A stretch of DNA of 26,096 nt from an uncultured bacterium (GTDB lineage Bacteria > Actinomycetota > Coriobacteriia > Coriobacteriales > Coriobacteriaceae). The notes under the pieces were generated by a model. It made no database searches. It was given only the letters and a program-made list of their open reading frames with translations, and was not told the origin of the DNA. Positions 1 through 6,967 of the stretch are shown piece after piece. The stretch lies in contig CAJMMA010000024.1 in the NCBI GenBank assembly GCA_905214435.1, positions 1 to 26,096 on the forward strand, in the 5' to 3' direction. A program made the translations under genes and the position numbers. Every line of letters starts with the position of its first letter. The first letter of the stretch is position 1.

Positions 1-55
1 GAAAGCACTTAATGTGCTTTCCGTCTTGCGCAGGACTGTAGAGCAGCAAACTTAA
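1..55. repeat. Partial copy of conserved stem-loop core (element A)
   Basis: Bases 1-55 match 17276-17330 at 50 of 55 positions without gaps. A local hairpin, GAAAGCAC / GTGCTTTC (1-8 with 14-21), is conserved. Position 3 (A here, G in the other copy) and its partner at 19 (T here, C there) change together, so pairing is kept. After about base 55 the two copies share no sequence: here a GC-rich stretch follows (60-97). The 5' half of the element would lie outside the window. It precedes the rpsL operon, as the other copy precedes rplC. Whether it acts as RNA or as DNA cannot be told. Confidence 0.7.
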
Positions 56-288
56 ACAGCGGGCCGCCCGGGCCGGGGATCCGCCAGCGCGCACAGGAGG
101 GGATTCCTTTTGTGTAGGCTTTGCGGAAATGTGCCAATTTTGGGATACGCCCGGCGGCGTGGTCTGTTGACGGCACAGCTAACGCCACGTATCCTATCGA
201 ACTGCGTGTTTCGTAGGGGGATGCTGACCCCTCGATTCAAGCCGTTGCACTTTACAGAAAGCTGGAATCATTCGAGAAGGAGTACGCT
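56..288 (+). promoter_or_regulatory. Leader region of the rpsL-rpsG-fusA-rpsJ operon
   Basis: No credible gene is seen here; the open frames lack ribosome sites and homology I recognise. It contains a GC-rich stretch (60-97), the shared leader motif (143-161), a possible long-range helix pairing GGATACG (143-149) with CGTATCC (about 187-193), and a small hairpin AGGGG / CCCCT (215-219 with 228-232). The ribosome site GAAGGAG ends six bases before the rpsL TTG. I cannot assign a convincing -35/-10 pair. Confidence 0.5.
143..161 (+). promoter_or_regulatory. Shared ribosomal-leader motif, copy 1
   Basis: GGATACGCCCG-NNN-GCGTG aligns without gaps to 17422-17440 and 19287-19305; all three precede ribosomal-protein genes. 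TACG and CGTG can pair to form a four-pair hairpin, one pair being U-G here. In this copy GGATACG could instead pair with CGTATCC downstream, giving a possible alternative fold. Confidence 0.5.
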
Positions 289-666
289 TTGCCTACTATT
301 AACCAGCTGGTTCGCCAGGGCCGTCGTTCCGTGCCCAAGAAGTCCAAGAACGCTGCTCTGCAGCACAACTCCCAGAAGCGCGGCGTGTGCACCCGCGTCT
401 TCACCACGAGCCCCAAGAAGCCGAACTCGGCTCTTCGTAAGGTTGCCCGTGTTCGCCTTGTCAACGGCATCGAAGTTACTGCTTACATCCCGGGTGAGGG
501 CCACAACCTGCAGGAGCACTCCATCGTGCTCGTCCGCGGCGGTCGTGTCCGTGACCTCCCTGGTGTCCGTTATCACGTCATCCGTGGCGCCTACGACGCT
601 GCTCCGGTCCAGAACCGTATGCAGGCCCGTTCCAAGTACGGTGCTAAGCGCCCCAAGGCTAAATAA
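289..666 (+). CDS. rpsL: 30S ribosomal protein S12
   Basis: S12 sits at the decoding centre of the 30S subunit and affects tRNA selection accuracy. The 125-residue product has the family length and the conserved KKPNSALRK loop at 43-51, the PGEGHNLQEHS segment at 68-78, and DLPGVRYH near 89-96. The TTG at 289 is chosen because GAAGGAG lies six bases upstream and the product begins PTINQLVRQG as in other S12 proteins. Residue 88, just before DLPGVRYH, is Arg instead of the usual Lys; K88R is a known streptomycin-resistance change in Mycobacterium (K87R in E. coli numbering). Lys43 is intact. It is first in the str operon, 74 bases before rpsG. Confidence 0.98.
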   Translation: MPTINQLVRQGRRSVPKKSKNAALQHNSQKRGVCTRVFTTSPKKPNSALRKVARVRLVNGIEVTAYIPGEGHNLQEHSIVLVRGGRVRDLPGVRYHVIRGAYDAAPVQNRMQARSKYGAKRPKAK

Positions 667-691
667 GCCAGATAACGTTTTGATACTTTCG

Positions 692-718
692 CCGTGTGCC
701 GTCTTGAGCGCCGCACGG
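692..718 (+). promoter_or_regulatory. Hairpin in the rpsL-rpsG gap
   Basis: CCGTG (692-696) pairs with CACGG (714-718) around a 17-base loop, just upstream of the rpsG ribosome site AAGGAG. In E. coli S7 represses the str operon by binding the S12-S7 intercistronic region. A similar role here is an inference from position only; the E. coli structure is not visibly reproduced. Confidence 0.35.
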
Positions 719-740
719 TAGACACTTAAGGAGATTTCAC

Positions 741-1214
741 ATGCCGCGTCGTGCAGCAGCTAATCGTCGTGAGGTTCAGCCTGACGCCGTTTACAACAAC
801 CGCCTGGTGACTCAGCTCATCAACAAGGTCCTTCTTGACGGCAAGAAGGCCACCGCTGAGCGCATCGTTTACACCGCTTTCGAGATCGTTGCCGAGAAGT
901 CCGAGGGTGGCGACGCTCTCGCTACCTTCAAGAAGGCTATGGACAACGTCAAGCCCACGCTCGAGGTTAAGCCCAAGCGTGTCGGTGGCGCTACCTATCA
1001 GGTCCCGATGGAGGTCAACTCCCGTCGTTCCACCGCTCTGGGTATCCGCTGGATCGTCAACTTCTCCCGCGCTCGCAAGGAGAAGACCATGGCCGAGCGT
1101 CTCGCCAACGAGATTCTCGACGCTTCCAACGGCCTGGGCGCTTCCGTCAAGAAGCGTGAGGACGTCTTCAAGATGGCCGAGGCCAACCGCGCGTTCTCTC
1201 ACTATCGTTGGTAA
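741..1214 (+). CDS. rpsG: 30S ribosomal protein S7
   Basis: S7 nucleates assembly of the 30S head by binding the 3' domain of 16S rRNA and contacts E-site tRNA. The 157-residue product begins MPRRAAANRR, has the conserved VTQLINKVLLDGKKATAE segment, and includes the family motif GGATYQVP. It ends in HYRW. The start ATG follows AAGGAG by eight bases. It lies between rpsL and fusA, as in most bacterial str operons, with 19 bases to fusA. Confidence 0.98.
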   Translation: MPRRAAANRREVQPDAVYNNRLVTQLINKVLLDGKKATAERIVYTAFEIVAEKSEGGDALATFKKAMDNVKPTLEVKPKRVGGATYQVPMEVNSRRSTALGIRWIVNFSRARKEKTMAERLANEILDASNGLGASVKKREDVFKMAEANRAFSHYRW

Positions 1215-1233
1215 GTTAAGGTAAGGAACTAAC

Positions 1234-3333
1234 ATGGCTAAGCCTAAGTACAAGCTTTCCGATACCCGTAACATCGGCATCATGGCCCACATCGATGCCG
1301 GTAAGACCACCACGACCGAGCGTATTCTTTACTACACCGGTAAGACCCACAAGATCGGTGAGGTTCATGAGGGCGCTGCCACCATGGACTGGATGGTTCA
1401 GGAGCAGGAGCGCGGCGTAACCATTACCTCCGCTGCTACCACGTGCTTCTGGAACAAGGACGGTAAGGACTACCGCATCCAGATCATCGACACCCCGGGC
1501 CACGTTGACTTCACCGCCGAGGTCGAGCGCTGCCTGCGCGTCCTCGATGGTGCTGTCGCCGTCTTCGACGCCGTTGCCGGCGTTCAGCCCCAGTCTGAGA
1601 CCGTTTGGCGTCAGGCTTCCACCTTCAACGTCCCCCGCATCGCCTTCATCAACAAGTATGACCGCGTGGGCGCTGACTTCTTCAACGCTATCGAGACCAT
1701 GAAGGATCGTCTCGACGCTAACGCCGTGGCCGCTCAGGTCCCGATGGGCGCCGAGGACAACTTCTGGGGCGTCATCGACCTCGTCACCATGACTGCATGG
1801 GACTTCAAGGCCGACGAGAAGGGCATGACCTACCCCGAGCCGATGGACGAGATCCCGGCTGAGTTTGCCGACATCGCTGCCACCAAGCGCGAGGAGCTCC
1901 TCGACGCTGCTGCCAGCTTTGACGACGAGCTCATGGAGAAGATCCTCATGGAGGAGGACTTCACCGTCGAGGAGCTCAAGGCTGCTCTGCGCAAGGGTGT
2001 TCTGGCCAACGAGCTTAACCTCGTCTTCGTGGGCTCCGCCTACAAGAACAAGGGCGTCCAGGAGCTGCTCGACGCTGTCGTCGACTACCTGCCCAGCCCG
2101 CTCGACGTTGAGGCCGTCACCGGTACCGATCCGGACACCGGCGAGGAGATCCAGCGTCATCCTTCCTTCGACGAGCCCTTCTCCGGCCTGGTCTTCAAGA
2201 TCATGACCGACCCGTTCGTCGGTAAGCTCACCTACGTCCGCGTTTACTCCGGCCGCGCTGAGTCCGGCTCCTACGTGGTCAACGCTTCCAACGGTCAGCG
2301 CGAGCGCCTCGGCCGCATTCTCGAGATGAACGCCGCCGAGCGTATCGACCGTGACGACGCTGCCGCCGGCGACATCGTCGCTTGCGTCGGCTTCAAGAAC
2401 TCCACCACCGGTGACACCCTGTGCGCCGAGGGCAAGGAGATCGTCCTCGAGAAGATCGAGTTCGCTAAGCCCGTTATCGACGTTGCCATTGAGCCCAAGA
2501 CCAAGGCCGAGCAGGACAAGATGTCCCTGGCTCTGACCAAGCTCGCCGAGGAGGACCCGACCTTCCAGGTGTCCACCAACCACGAGACCGGCCAGACCAT
2601 CATCGCCGGCATGGGCGAGCTGCACCTCGAGATCATCGTCGACCGTCTGCTCCGTGAGTTCAAGGTTGACGCTAACGTTGGTAAGCCCCAGGTTGCCTAC
2701 CGCGAGACCGCTGGTCACGACGTCGAGAAGGCTGAGGGCAAGTTCGTCCGTCAGTCCGGTGGTCGCGGTCAGTACGGCCACGCCGTCATCAAGCTCGAGA
2801 AGATGGAGGAGGGCTTCGGCTACGAGTTCGTCAACGCTATCGTCGGCGGCGTCGTGCCCAAGGAGTACATCCCGTCCATCGACAAGGGCATCCAGGAGGC
2901 CCTGAACACCGGTGTTATCGCCGGCTTCCCGGTCCTCGACGTCAAGGTCACCCTGTTCGACGGTTCTTACCACGAGGTCGACTCCTCCGAGGCCGCCTTT
3001 AAGATCGCCGGTTCCATGGCTATCAAGGACGCCCTCAAGAAGTCCGATCCGCAGCTGCTCGAGCCGATCATGGCTGTCGAGGTCGAGACCCCCGAGCAGT
3101 ACATGGGCGACGTTATGGGCAACCTCTCCGGTCGCCGCGGCAAGATCGAGGGCATGGAGGATCGCAAGAACAGCAAGCTCATCCGTGCCAAGGTGCCGCT
3201 GGGCGAGATGTTCGGTTACGCTACCGACCTTCGCTCCCAGACCCAGGGCCGTGCATCCTACACGATGCAGTTCGACTCTTATGAGCCCGCGCCCAAGTCC
3301 ATCGTGGACGAGGTCATGAGCAAGAACGCCTAA
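1234..3333 (+). CDS. fusA: Elongation factor G
   Basis: EF-G is the GTPase that drives tRNA-mRNA translocation and, with RRF, ribosome recycling. The 699-residue product has the full EF-G length. The G domain shows AHIDAGKTTTTE (G1, about 18-29), RGVTIT (G2), DTPGHVDF (G3) and NKYD (G4), where the more usual family form is NKMD or NKLD. Domain II and the C-terminal domains are intact, including GRRGKIEGM. The start ATG follows GGTAAGGA. The third gene of the str operon, it is followed by rpsJ with no tuf between. A long opposite-strand frame here is a codon-bias shadow. Confidence 0.98.
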   Translation: MAKPKYKLSDTRNIGIMAHIDAGKTTTTERILYYTGKTHKIGEVHEGAATMDWMVQEQERGVTITSAATTCFWNKDGKDYRIQIIDTPGHVDFTAEVERCLRVLDGAVAVFDAVAGVQPQSETVWRQASTFNVPRIAFINKYDRVGADFFNAIETMKDRLDANAVAAQVPMGAEDNFWGVIDLVTMTAWDFKADEKGMTYPEPMDEIPAEFADIAATKREELLDAAASFDDELMEKILMEEDFTVEELKAALRKGVLANELNLVFVGSAYKNKGVQELLDAVVDYLPSPLDVEAVTGTDPDTGEEIQRHPSFDEPFSGLVFKIMTDPFVGKLTYVRVYSGRAESGSYVVNASNGQRERLGRILEMNAAERIDRDDAAAGDIVACVGFKNSTTGDTLCAEGKEIVLEKIEFAKPVIDVAIEPKTKAEQDKMSLALTKLAEEDPTFQVSTNHETGQTIIAGMGELHLEIIVDRLLREFKVDANVGKPQVAYRETAGHDVEKAEGKFVRQSGGRGQYGHAVIKLEKMEEGFGYEFVNAIVGGVVPKEYIPSIDKGIQEALNTGVIAGFPVLDVKVTLFDGSYHEVDSSEAAFKIAGSMAIKDALKKSDPQLLEPIMAVEVETPEQYMGDVMGNLSGRRGKIEGMEDRKNSKLIRAKVPLGEMFGYATDLRSQTQGRASYTMQFDSYEPAPKSIVDEVMSKNA

Positions 3334-3358
3334 GTTCGAGCTCCCTGTTACGTAATCC

Positions 3359-3375
3359 GCGAGAACATCTCTCGC
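3359..3375 (+). promoter_or_regulatory. Small hairpin before rpsJ
   Basis: GCGAGA (3359-3364) pairs perfectly with TCTCGC (3370-3375) around a five-base loop, 10 bases before the rpsJ ribosome site GGAGG. There is no T-run, so it is not a terminator. It may set relative translation or mark mRNA processing; no function is shown. Confidence 0.35.
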
Positions 3376-3393
3376 ACTCTTTGGAGGTTTAAG

Positions 3394-3702
3394 TTGGCTA
3401 CCCAGAAGATCCGCATTCGCCTCAAGGGCTATGATCACGAGGTCGTCGATCAGTCCGCGAAGCTCATCGTCGAGACCGCTCAGAAGACCGGCGCTCGCGT
3501 TTCCGGTCCTGTCCCCCTGCCCACCGAGCGCAACCTGTACACGGTTATCCGCTCGCCGCACGTGAACAAGGACTCCCGTGAGCAGTTCGAGATGCGCACC
3601 CACAAGCGCCTCATCGACATCCTCGACCCCACCTCGGGCACTGTTGATTCGCTCATGCGTCTCGACCTCCCCGCTGGCGTCGACATCGACATCAAGCTCT
3701 AA
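3394..3702 (+). CDS. rpsJ: 30S ribosomal protein S10
   Basis: S10 is a 30S head protein and, as NusE, a partner of NusB and NusG in antitermination. The 102-residue product starts MATQKIRIRLKGYDH and contains the family segments PLPTERNLYTVIRSPHVNKD and THKRLIDI. The start is TTG, preceded by GGAGG with six bases between. In most bacteria rpsJ heads the S10 operon directly before rplC. Here it ends the str operon and is closed by a terminator, with rplC about 14 kb downstream beyond the fatty-acid genes. Confidence 0.98.
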   Translation: MATQKIRIRLKGYDHEVVDQSAKLIVETAQKTGARVSGPVPLPTERNLYTVIRSPHVNKDSREQFEMRTHKRLIDILDPTSGTVDSLMRLDLPAGVDIDIKL

Positions 3703-3723
3703 GCGATATCGCTCATAGCTTAC

Positions 3724-3762
3724 AGAGCCCCGCTGCCATTACGGTAGCGGGGCTCTTTTGTT
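3724..3762 (+). terminator. Rho-independent terminator after rpsJ
   Basis: AGAGCCCCGCT (3724-3734) pairs perfectly with AGCGGGGCTCT (3746-3756), extended inward by GCC/GGT, and is followed by TTTTGTTTT. It ends the str operon, so rpsJ is not cotranscribed with the genes to the right. Confidence 0.92.
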
Positions 3763-3818
3763 TTGCATGATGGCCTTGGGGGACCGGGTAATGCTGTCGA
3801 GCGGGTGGCTGTGGCGCC

Positions 3819-4595
3819 TTATTTACCCATGGAACGCAGCGATGCCTCCTCAAAATGGAAGGATCGCAAGCCGTCTTCCGTCTCGATGCACGCGCGACCA
3901 AAGGTATCGACCGTTTGAAAGATGCCACGTGCCAGCTCGTCACCGGCAGGGGAACGGGCGATAACTTGCTCCCCAATCCAATTGAGATGAGCGACATAAT
4001 CATCGTGGACGGGCGCGATCGGACCAGCGTCTTCTTCCATGGCGTTGAGCAGATCTGCCCACGCGTCCACAGCGTTTACGACGGTGTGATAGACCTCCTT
4101 GAGTAGGACATCGACGGTGGGAACATTCTCGTTGAGGTCTGACAGACCGATTGCCGGCAGGCCGCCATCGGGAACCTCCGAGGGCACATAGTTCACATTG
4201 ACGCCAATGCCGCAGACGGCAATGGGCTTGCCCTCGTTGTCACGAGCCGCCTCGACCAAGATGCCGCCGAGCTTATGTCCTCGTGCGACGAGGTCGTTGG
4301 GCCATTTGAGGCCGATCTCGTTAGCAAGACCTTGCGCCTCGAGCGCCTCGAGCACCGCTAGGCCGCTGACGGCGGCAAGGCCAGAGTACTTGGCGGGATT
4401 AACACGAGGACGTAGGACAATCGAGAGCAACAGGTTGCCGGCGGTTGAATCCCACTTGTGGCCGCGTCGGCCGCGTCCTGCCGTTTGCGCGCGGGCGGCA
4501 AGCCCCGTGCCGTGCGGCGCTCCCTGTTTTCCTGCCTCGAGCAGGTCATCGTTGGTCGATCCGGTTACGTCGACTATCGTTAATTGGGCATCCAT
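3819..4595 (-). CDS. birA: Biotin--[acetyl-CoA-carboxylase] ligase, group I
   Basis: This enzyme activates biotin with ATP and attaches it to the lysine of the biotin carboxyl carrier protein, here almost certainly AccB encoded at 9976. Family motifs are clear in the 258-residue product: GRGRRGHKW (about 40-48), KWPNDL (97-102) and KLGGILVE (108-115). The start at 4595 is chosen because AAGGAGGT lies about ten bases upstream on the minus strand; longer in-frame extensions lack such a site. There is no N-terminal helix-turn-helix domain, so unlike E. coli BirA it should not act as a DNA-binding repressor. It diverges from fabH across a shared 176-base region. Confidence 0.95.
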   Translation of the reverse strand: MDAQLTIVDVTGSTNDDLLEAGKQGAPHGTGLAARAQTAGRGRRGHKWDSTAGNLLLSIVLRPRVNPAKYSGLAAVSGLAVLEALEAQGLANEIGLKWPNDLVARGHKLGGILVEAARDNEGKPIAVCGIGVNVNYVPSEVPDGGLPAIGLSDLNENVPTVDVLLKEVYHTVVNAVDAWADLLNAMEEDAGPIAPVHDDYVAHLNWIGEQVIARSPAGDELARGIFQTVDTFGRACIETEDGLRSFHFEEASLRSMGK

Positions 4596-4688
4596 AGCGG
4601 CTGCTACCTCCTTAATGAATAAGTGAATGACGCAATGGTGTCGAGAGATAGACACAATGTGAAGCCTTTGTCGCATTTGGACAATTTA

Positions 4689-4706
4689 ATGTTAACACGT
4701 CAACAA
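4689..4706 (+). promoter_or_regulatory. Putative operator, repeat 1
   Basis: ATGTTAACACGTCAACAA differs from the copy at 4737-4754 at one base in eighteen. The inner 14 bases fit a palindrome, GTTnACnnGTnAAC, typical in size of a dimeric repressor site. The regulator is unknown; no regulator gene lies in the fatty-acid block. Confidence 0.55.
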
Positions 4707-4736
4707 AGCGAAGAATGCGCTATCCTCTCTTGGTCG

Positions 4737-4754
4737 ATGTAAACACGTCAACAA
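4737..4754 (+). promoter_or_regulatory. Putative operator, repeat 2
   Basis: ATGTAAACACGTCAACAA is the second copy, 48 bases downstream of the first. Its palindrome has one half-site mismatch. It ends about five bases before the fabH ribosome site, so a bound protein would block elongation or initiation from an upstream promoter. Confidence 0.55.
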
Positions 4755-4771
4755 CTCAAAGGAGGTTAGTG

Positions 4772-5731
4772 ATGGGTTTCACGATTCTTGGAACAGGCTC
4801 GGCGCTTCCCAAGCGCAGAGTTTCCAATGACGAGCTGTCCGAGTTCCTCGATACCTCGGATGAGTGGATTTTTACCCGCACGGGCATCAAGAGCCGCCAT
4901 GTGTGCACCACCGAGTCGCTCGACGACCTTGCCGTGGCAGCGAGCGAGCAAGCGCTCCAGACGTCCGGAATCGATGCGAGTCAGCTGGATCTTATCGTCT
5001 GTTCGACGACGACGGGCGATCATCTCGTTCCCGCCGAAGCGTGCGCCGTTGCTGAGCGCCTGGGTGCCACATGTCCTGCCTTCGACGTTTCGGCGGCTTG
5101 TGCCGGCTTCGTATTTGCGCTCGATGTCGCCGAGGGCTATATCGCCCGCGGTCGTGCCAGGCGCGTGCTTATCGTTGCTGCCGAGCAGATGACGCGCGCG
5201 CTCGACTGGACCGACCGTGCCACGTGCGTGCTCTTTGGTGATGGCGCGGGTGCTGCGGTCATAGAGGCTGGGGTAGAGAATCCCCTCGCCGTTGAGCTTT
5301 TGACGTCGCCTGACGTCGAAACACTGCGCGTCCCCGGATTGGCGGGCTCCTCGCCGTATAAGACAGCGCAGGACCGCGAAAGCGTGCTGTCCATGAACGG
5401 TCGTCGTGTGTTCAAGTTCGGCGTCAATGCCATCTGCGACATGGTCCATAAGCTTGCGAGCGATGCGAGCATTGCGGTCGAAGACATCGATCATTTTGTA
5501 TTCCATCAGGCTAACGAACGAATCCTGAGCCAGGCGGTCAAGCGCTTAGGTGTGCCGGACGACTGTGTGGTCCGAACGTTGCGTGAAACCGGCAATATTT
5601 CGAGCGCCTGCATTCCCTTTGCGCTTGATCGGCTGGCGCGCACCAACGCACTGAATGCGGGCGACACCATCGCCCTCGTTGGATTTGGCGCCGGCTTGGA
5701 TGTAGGTGGCTATCTACTTCGCTGGAAGTAG
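4772..5731 (+). CDS. fabH: Beta-ketoacyl-ACP synthase III
   Basis: FabH starts fatty-acid synthesis by condensing acetyl-CoA, or a branched starter, with malonyl-ACP. The 319-residue product has the catalytic triad of the family: Cys110 in SAACAGF, His245 in FHQAN and Asn275 in ETGNIS. The GFGAG glycine motif lies near the C terminus. The ATG at 4772 is supported by AAAGGAGG seven bases upstream and by the usual N terminus (GFTILGTGSALP); the longer frame upstream overlaps the putative operators. It is first in the ten-gene fab-acc run. Confidence 0.97.
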   Translation: MGFTILGTGSALPKRRVSNDELSEFLDTSDEWIFTRTGIKSRHVCTTESLDDLAVAASEQALQTSGIDASQLDLIVCSTTTGDHLVPAEACAVAERLGATCPAFDVSAACAGFVFALDVAEGYIARGRARRVLIVAAEQMTRALDWTDRATCVLFGDGAGAAVIEAGVENPLAVELLTSPDVETLRVPGLAGSSPYKTAQDRESVLSMNGRRVFKFGVNAICDMVHKLASDASIAVEDIDHFVFHQANERILSQAVKRLGVPDDCVVRTLRETGNISSACIPFALDRLARTNALNAGDTIALVGFGAGLDVGGYLLRWK

Positions 5732-5783
5732 CTGCACATAGGAAATGAAAACGCCCCTGGGGCACAAACAAAGGAGAACTACC

Positions 5784-6020
5784 ATGGCAGATCAGAAGAC
5801 CTTCGAGCGCGTTTGCGACGTTATCCGCGAGACCGCCGGCCTTGACGATGTCGAGATGAAGCCCGAGTCCACGCTCGAGGAGATTGGCCTCGACAGCCTG
5901 GGTACCGTCGAGATCCTCGTTGCCGTCGAGGACGAGTTTGGCATTGAGCTCGATACCGAGGAGAACCCCAAGACGGTCGGCGAGTTCGTCGATACGGTCG
6001 AGGCGGCATTGGAGAAGTAG
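5784..6020 (+). CDS. acpP: Acyl carrier protein
   Basis: ACP carries the growing acyl chain on 4'-phosphopantetheine. The 78-residue acidic product has the DSLG attachment motif with Ser38 as the modified residue, and the family features EEIGLDSLGTVEI and EDEFGIEL. AAAGGAG lies about seven bases before ATG 5784. The 52-base gap after fabH is the widest in this operon's first half and contains a short GCCCC/GGGGC inverted repeat (about 5752-5762). It ends two bases before fabK. Confidence 0.97.
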   Translation: MADQKTFERVCDVIRETAGLDDVEMKPESTLEEIGLDSLGTVEILVAVEDEFGIELDTEENPKTVGEFVDTVEAALEK

Positions 6021-6022
6021 TG

Positions 6023-6967
6023 ATGCTCAAGTCTCCTCTCTGCGATCTGCTCGGCATCGAAAAGCCTGTGTTCCAGGGCGGCATGGCCTGGATTGCTGAC
6101 GCCTCGCTGGCATCGGCCGTGTCCGAGGCGGGCGGCTTAGGCATTATCGCGGCCATGAATGCCGATGCCAACTGGCTGCGCGATCAGATTCACGAGCTGC
6201 GCGCCAAGACGGATAAGCCCTTTGGCGTCAACGTTATGCTCATGAGCCCGTTTGTCGACGAGGTCGCACAAGTGGTGATTGATGAGCGGGTGCCCGTTGT
6301 GGTGACCGGCGCCGGCAATCCCACCAAGTACATGAAGGCGTGGAACGAGGCGGGCATCAAGGTCATCCCGGTCGTTGCCTCGGTGGCGCTGGCGCGTCTC
6401 GTGGCGCGTCGCGGGGCCACCGCCGTGGTTGCCGAAGGCACCGAATCAGGCGGCCATATTGGCGAGACCTCGACGATGGCACTGGTGCCGCAGGTTGTCG
6501 ATGCGGTCGATATTCCCGTGGTCGCGGCTGGCGGTATCGCCGATGGCCGCGGTGTGGCGGCCGCCTTTATGCTCGGCGCTGCCGGCGTCCAGGTGGGAAC
6601 ACGCTTTCTGGTCGCAAACGAGTGCACCGTATCCGAACAGTACAAAGAGCTGGTGCTCAAGGCAGGCGACACGTCGACGCGCGCGACCGGTCGCTCGACG
6701 GGACATCCGGTTCGTGCCCTCAAGAGCCCCTTCACCAACGCGTATGCCAAGAACGAGGCGGCGGGCGCAAGTCCCGAGGAGCTCGGGGCCATGGGCACGG
6801 GTGCGCTTCGCAAGGCGGCAAAGGACGGTAATTACGAAGAGGGTTCGTATTTGTGCGGACAGATTGCCGGCATGGTCAACGAGCGCCAGAGCGCTCGCGA
6901 AATCGTCGACGATCTGGTCGGCGGCGCCGAGCATGTCCTGAAGGGTGCGTCCGCATGGGTAGCGTAG
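6023..6967 (+). CDS. fabK: Enoyl-ACP reductase II (FMN-dependent)
   Basis: FabK carries out the last reduction of each elongation cycle, using FMN and NAD(P)H. It belongs to the 2-nitropropane dioxygenase-like TIM-barrel family, not the FabI short-chain dehydrogenases. The 314-residue product has QGGMAW near the N terminus, the SGGHIGE segment with the conserved His, and AAGGIADG and GVQVGTRF for flavin binding. ATG 6023 is preferred over the overlapping GTG 6020 because GGAGAAG lies seven bases upstream. Organisms relying on FabK are typically tolerant of triclosan; no FabI is seen in the window. Its end overlaps fabD by 13 bases. Confidence 0.95.
   Translation: MLKSPLCDLLGIEKPVFQGGMAWIADASLASAVSEAGGLGIIAAMNADANWLRDQIHELRAKTDKPFGVNVMLMSPFVDEVAQVVIDERVPVVVTGAGNPTKYMKAWNEAGIKVIPVVASVALARLVARRGATAVVAEGTESGGHIGETSTMALVPQVVDAVDIPVVAAGGIADGRGVAAAFMLGAAGVQVGTRFLVANECTVSEQYKELVLKAGDTSTRATGRSTGHPVRALKSPFTNAYAKNEAAGASPEELGAMGTGALRKAAKDGNYEEGSYLCGQIAGMVNERQSAREIVDDLVGGAEHVLKGASAWVA

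Larger units (their letters stand above)
4596..4771. promoter_or_regulatory. birA-fabH divergent control region
   Basis: This region separates the minus-strand birA from the fab operon and so must hold promoters for both. Its main feature is a pair of near-identical 18-base repeats (4689-4706 and 4737-4754). A weak -10-like TATCCT at 4721-4726 lies between the repeats, which would place repeat 1 over the -35 region and repeat 2 just past the start point. That promoter is a guess. The fabH ribosome site AAAGGAGG ends seven bases before its ATG. Confidence 0.55.

Noticed and set aside
110..721. 203-codon plus-strand frame over the leader and rpsL
   Set aside because: It overlaps rpsL in another frame and is Ser/Arg/Leu-rich, as out-of-frame reading of such genes is.
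1216..3603. 795-codon open frame on the minus strand opposite fusA
   Set aside because: It mirrors fusA and has the Leu/Val/Gly/Asp-rich make-up expected from the complement of GC-rich, codon-biased genes; no ribosome site or family motif is seen.
3819..4595. BirA as the regulator of the fab operators
   Set aside because: The protein lacks the N-terminal helix-turn-helix domain that lets E. coli BirA bind DNA.
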